This document shows positions 60,598-64,000 of a DNA stretch of 64,000 nt, piece by piece. Origin of the DNA: Homalodisca vitripennis (Eukaryota > Arthropoda > Insecta > Hemiptera > Cicadellidae); assembly GCF_021130785.1 (NCBI RefSeq), contig NC_060214.1:110005001-110069000 (forward strand). Direction: 5' to 3'. The notes beneath the pieces are model-generated. The model was given only the letters and a program-made list of their open reading frames with translations, had not been told where the DNA came from and made no database searches. Each line of letters opens with the position of its first letter. The first letter of the stretch is position 1. Both the position numbers and the translations under genes were made by a program.

Positions 60598-62996
60598 TCG
60601 TGATGTTTAATTTTTCAAACTTGACTTGTAGTTAGGAAATACATTTTAAGTTAGCTCAAGCAATCTTTCCTCAAAAATATTAATATGCCTTGAACCAATT
60701 GGTGAACCATTTCGTACAAGCATTTTTTTCTTCTTGGTATGGATATATTTTCTATTAAAATTAAAGAGGCTCTAAGTTGGTTTCACAAAGAAATTTGTGT
60801 CTTCAATCACATTGGGAAGACTTCAATTGGTGCAATACTTTAAAGTTTCGTATACTCAAATTGAAGTTCTCGGAGTTATGGTACGTTATGAATTTTTCAG
60901 ATACATAAATATTTTTGGCTTGAAATTAAGAAGTCCTTGACTGTCAGGTGAGGAAGTATAATCCTCTAAGGACTTATCGTCCACGTAGTTTAGACTACTT
61001 TCGTTCCATTTCACCTTGAAGAGAATTACTCATTTTCCTCCAATCCCTGTACATTTGCCGTTAATGCTTAATGTGCGGGTATACTCCAGCATCCTCTCTA
61101 CCACTCAAACCAACCAACATCACCCAGTTCCATAGTTAATTATGCCATTAGAGTGCACCAATGCATACTTGAGTTGTACACTTTGGTTTGCAGTCTGGAC
61201 ATAAATATTTCCCCTTCATCCCTAACCACTTTACTGTACTAACCTGTAATGACGCCACACTCATTCTGTTTTGTACTGTACTCGTAAAGGTAAAGCACTA
61301 TATAACTTAATACAAAGTATAAAAGTAAGCTTGTTCGTCAATTTAAAAAACAAGTGTTATTGTTTTAAAATTCACGTTAGATTTATATTAAATTATGTTA
61401 TGCGTAGGATTAGTCCAATATACAACACTATACTCGTAAAGGATCCATATACGACAAAGTAACACCTTTTCATTTTTTCAGAGATGAACTGCTGAATTGT
61501 GACAGAGAGGTCACAAGTTCAATTCTGTAGCAAGTCTTAAATAATGGTAAATTGGTCAAGACCGTTTATTCTGAAAAAGTTACGTTAGTAAATAAAAATA
61601 CTACAGGTGTAGAAAAAGATCATCTTAAAAAATTCAAACGATCAATTAATAATCTTTATCAACATAGTGTAGTTACTAAAGAGAATTCAATTTACGAAAA
61701 TTATGTATTTACATAATTACAGTATTTAAAATCTGCAACTGCTCGCACCTTACTTACCCAGAATTCCATCCTTTAACCAGAATTTTCTGATATTCTGCAT
61801 ATACTAAACATGTTTAAAACAGAAAAAATCAGTGCTTATGTTATAATTTTCGAGTTCCCAGAGCCCTTGATTAGAAACACTCTGATTTAATGAAACAGAG
61901 AAACAGAACCCAAACCAAGAATTGAAATCATAACCAAAAAAGAATTTTAACAAAAAAATATCGTAAGATTCCAATCGGATGCATGTATAATATTTGTAAA
62001 AATGTTTACATAGAAATAAAAATTTATATAAGAAGGAAAAGAGCCTTAGGTACAAACCCATCTGGTTTGCTTTGATTTTAAAACTAATTTATGTGCGATT
62101 TCAACGTTTCTTAAATGTATAAGATTATTACTTTGATTGGGAATTGGCTCAAAGTGTTAAATTCCTTTTAGGCCAAAGCAATTTTCTAATTTATTTTGAT
62201 TATTTTGAGTCGTATGCATCATATTGAATTGTCTGTCATAACTTTGATGAACAACATCAAAACGATAATTGGTCATTCTCACTCTTAATGGAGTGATGGT
62301 TTTCTTCCAATATAATCTTTGGGACAGGATTTACAGGTTAGTTGATAAATGACGTTTTTTTGTGCAATCAGTGTTGCCTTTAATAGGATATTCTTTTTAA
62401 GTTTTATTACTTTTAAAAGATTTTGAATTCATTTACATCCTACAAATGCCACATCTTGGCTTGTTACAAGGATTGCACTCGTTACATTTGATGTTATTAT
62501 TTTTTGGATTGCCTTCGTAGTTTAATATTGGCCCAGAGAGAATGTTTGTAAATTTAGAGCTTTTTGAAAGATTACTTTACATAATATATTCAGTTTCTAC
62601 TAAATTTGGAGACAGGGCACTCCAGAGGAGACAGTTTAAAAAGTAATCCGAACTGTAAATAAAAATAAATAAAATAAATATAAGCGTTAATTTGACTAAC
62701 ACTATTAATTCATTTGTGTCACTGTGGTCTCAGGGTCCGAAGATAAACTTCTGAGTGATAAAACTAACACCATGGTCGGATATGCAGCATCATTGAACTT
62801 GATCTTGACTACGTAGAAATAAATCTTGATGCAAAACCTTATGTCCATCGATCAATTCGTTTCAGGGATATTGTGTGAACAGAAAGACAATCAGGCATAA
62901 GTGAACTTTTCCAAACTCGTTGATCAATAAGCTATGCTATCGATCATCCAATTATAATTCAAAATTAAAAAAAAAAAAACTAATAATGTGTTTCAG

Positions 62997-63122
62997 CCTC
63001 CCGTGCCAGTGAAGCCCTGGACAGAAGTAAGGAATGCCACAGAAGACGGTCCGCTCTGCCCGATTCCTGGCAGAAATGATACTTCGGAAGATTGCCTCTT
63101 TCTTTGCGTGCATACCAAAAAT
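62997..63122 (+). CDS. Carboxylesterase, second visible exon
   Basis: A TTTCAG acceptor and GTAAGT donor bound this 126-bp exon, phase 0 on both sides. Its 42 residues start PPVPVKPW and end SEDCLFLCVHTKN, the family's PxPVxPW and EDCLxLNV motifs; the Cys normally forms a conserved disulfide and the Glu-Asp pair is part of the family signature. The usual Asn after the second Leu is Cys here. It follows directly on the PPTG motif of the first exon. The oxyanion hole, catalytic Ser, Glu and His must lie beyond the window. Confidence 0.93.
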
Positions 63123-63770
63123 GTAAGTTTTTGTGTATTACGAAAAAAAACTTACTCAGCTTTAAATCTTTAACTTCAAAAATGAAGTAACAATTAGTTG
63201 TGGAGCTAGATGTTACAATATTAATTCGTCCTGAAGATTTAAGATTTAATGTTTGGCTCATGCATTTAGTGGAGAGATTCCTGGTACATATTTTATAAAA
63301 ATTCACTTAAGGCGCTGTTATTTCTCCAAATTAAATTTACATGTTTGTATTGAAATGATTTTTTTTTTATGAGGGTAATACTTTTCATGGCGAATTCTCA
63401 GTGAGTACCTGTGAATAAATTCACTGTATATTAACACTTATATTTTATATATATGAGAATCAATCTAGAAAGTATGGTTTGTTTCATTTATTGTTTCTGA
63501 TCACTAATGCCTTTGTTCCAATAGATTAAAACATATATAGGGTATTATCTATTTGGCAAACGTTCTGAATAAAGATTTATTAGCATACTCCGCATGTATC
63601 TTTGGAACTTGCCCAAAATAATTTTTTGTAATACATACATTAATAGCATGTTCCTTTGCCACTAAATAGCGCAATATTACACAGCATTTCAAATGATAAT
63701 GTATTTTGCATTAGATTGAAACAGCTTCTCAAAGACTTTTGCATAATCAATCAGTAGATTAAATCTGAGA

Positions 63771-64000
63771 CTAAGAGGAAAGCAGCAAATGTTGAGACAG
63801 GTTCTATCACATTATTATAGAATAAATCTAAGAGGAAAGCAGCAAATGTTGAGACAGGTTCTATCACATTATGAGACAGGTTCTATCACATTATTATAGA
63901 ATAAATCTAAGAGGAAAGCAGCAAATGTTGAGACAGGTTCTATCACATTATTATAGAATACATCTAAGAGGAAAGCAGCAAATGTTGAGACAGGTTCTAT
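63771..64000. repeat. 57-bp tandem array running off the window
   Basis: Units of 57 bp carry CTAAGAGGAAAGCAGCAAATG then TTGAGACAGGTTCTATCACATT. About four units are visible, one with an extra partial duplication of TGAGACAGGTTCTATCACATTA near 63873. The array continues to the last base. Confidence 0.9.

Overview
The window looks like a piece of a large, AT-rich, repeat-dense arthropod genome, most likely an insect. The basis is long introns with eukaryotic splice sites, a small Ras-family GTPase gene and a carboxylesterase gene of insect type, and many transposon remnants (mariner, hAT, LINE tails, Penelope-like elements). A hemipteran is my guess from the general look of the repeats; nothing here proves it.

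Only two protein-coding genes are well supported, both on the + strand and both incomplete. Gene 1 (9715-25276) is a Ras-like GTPase with a C-terminal CAAX box, in four recognisable coding exons (9715-9796, 11524-11649, 17996-18229, 24968-25276). All exon junctions keep the frame; the start codon lies in an upstream exon I could not identify. Intron 2 has a GC donor. Gene 2 (58442 to beyond the window end) is the N-terminal part of a carboxylesterase. Its first exon carries one clear extra base just before the splice donor and perhaps a second in the signal-peptide region. Its second exon (62997-63122) is intact. The catalytic region would lie beyond position 64000.

Everything else is repeats. 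Region by region: 0.6-5 kb holds LINE tails, a (C15A)6 minisatellite and a terminal-inverted-repeat element nested in a 150-bp tandem array. 6-9.5 kb holds two decayed mariner-type transposons. 10-25 kb, within and around gene 1, holds foldback elements, a hAT-like MITE in two full copies and one fragment, a 94-bp satellite, a hAT element with perfect 8-bp target duplication, and a Penelope-like element with inverted terminal repeats that carry hammerhead-ribozyme-like cores. 25-48 kb is mostly featureless AT-rich DNA, with a 65-bp satellite, a second (C15A)6 array and SINE/LINE pieces. 48-57 kb holds a 5S-rRNA-like SINE, a 185-bp array interrupted by a 1.15-kb foldback element, more hammerhead-like Penelope remnants, and nested repeats. 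57-64 kb holds the esterase with a second copy of the TIR element in its intron.

The most interesting items are the recurring hammerhead-like motifs, the SINE whose head resembles 5S rRNA and whose tail matches a nearby LINE tail, the paired (C15A)6 arrays, and the TIR element flanked in both copies by related direct repeats.
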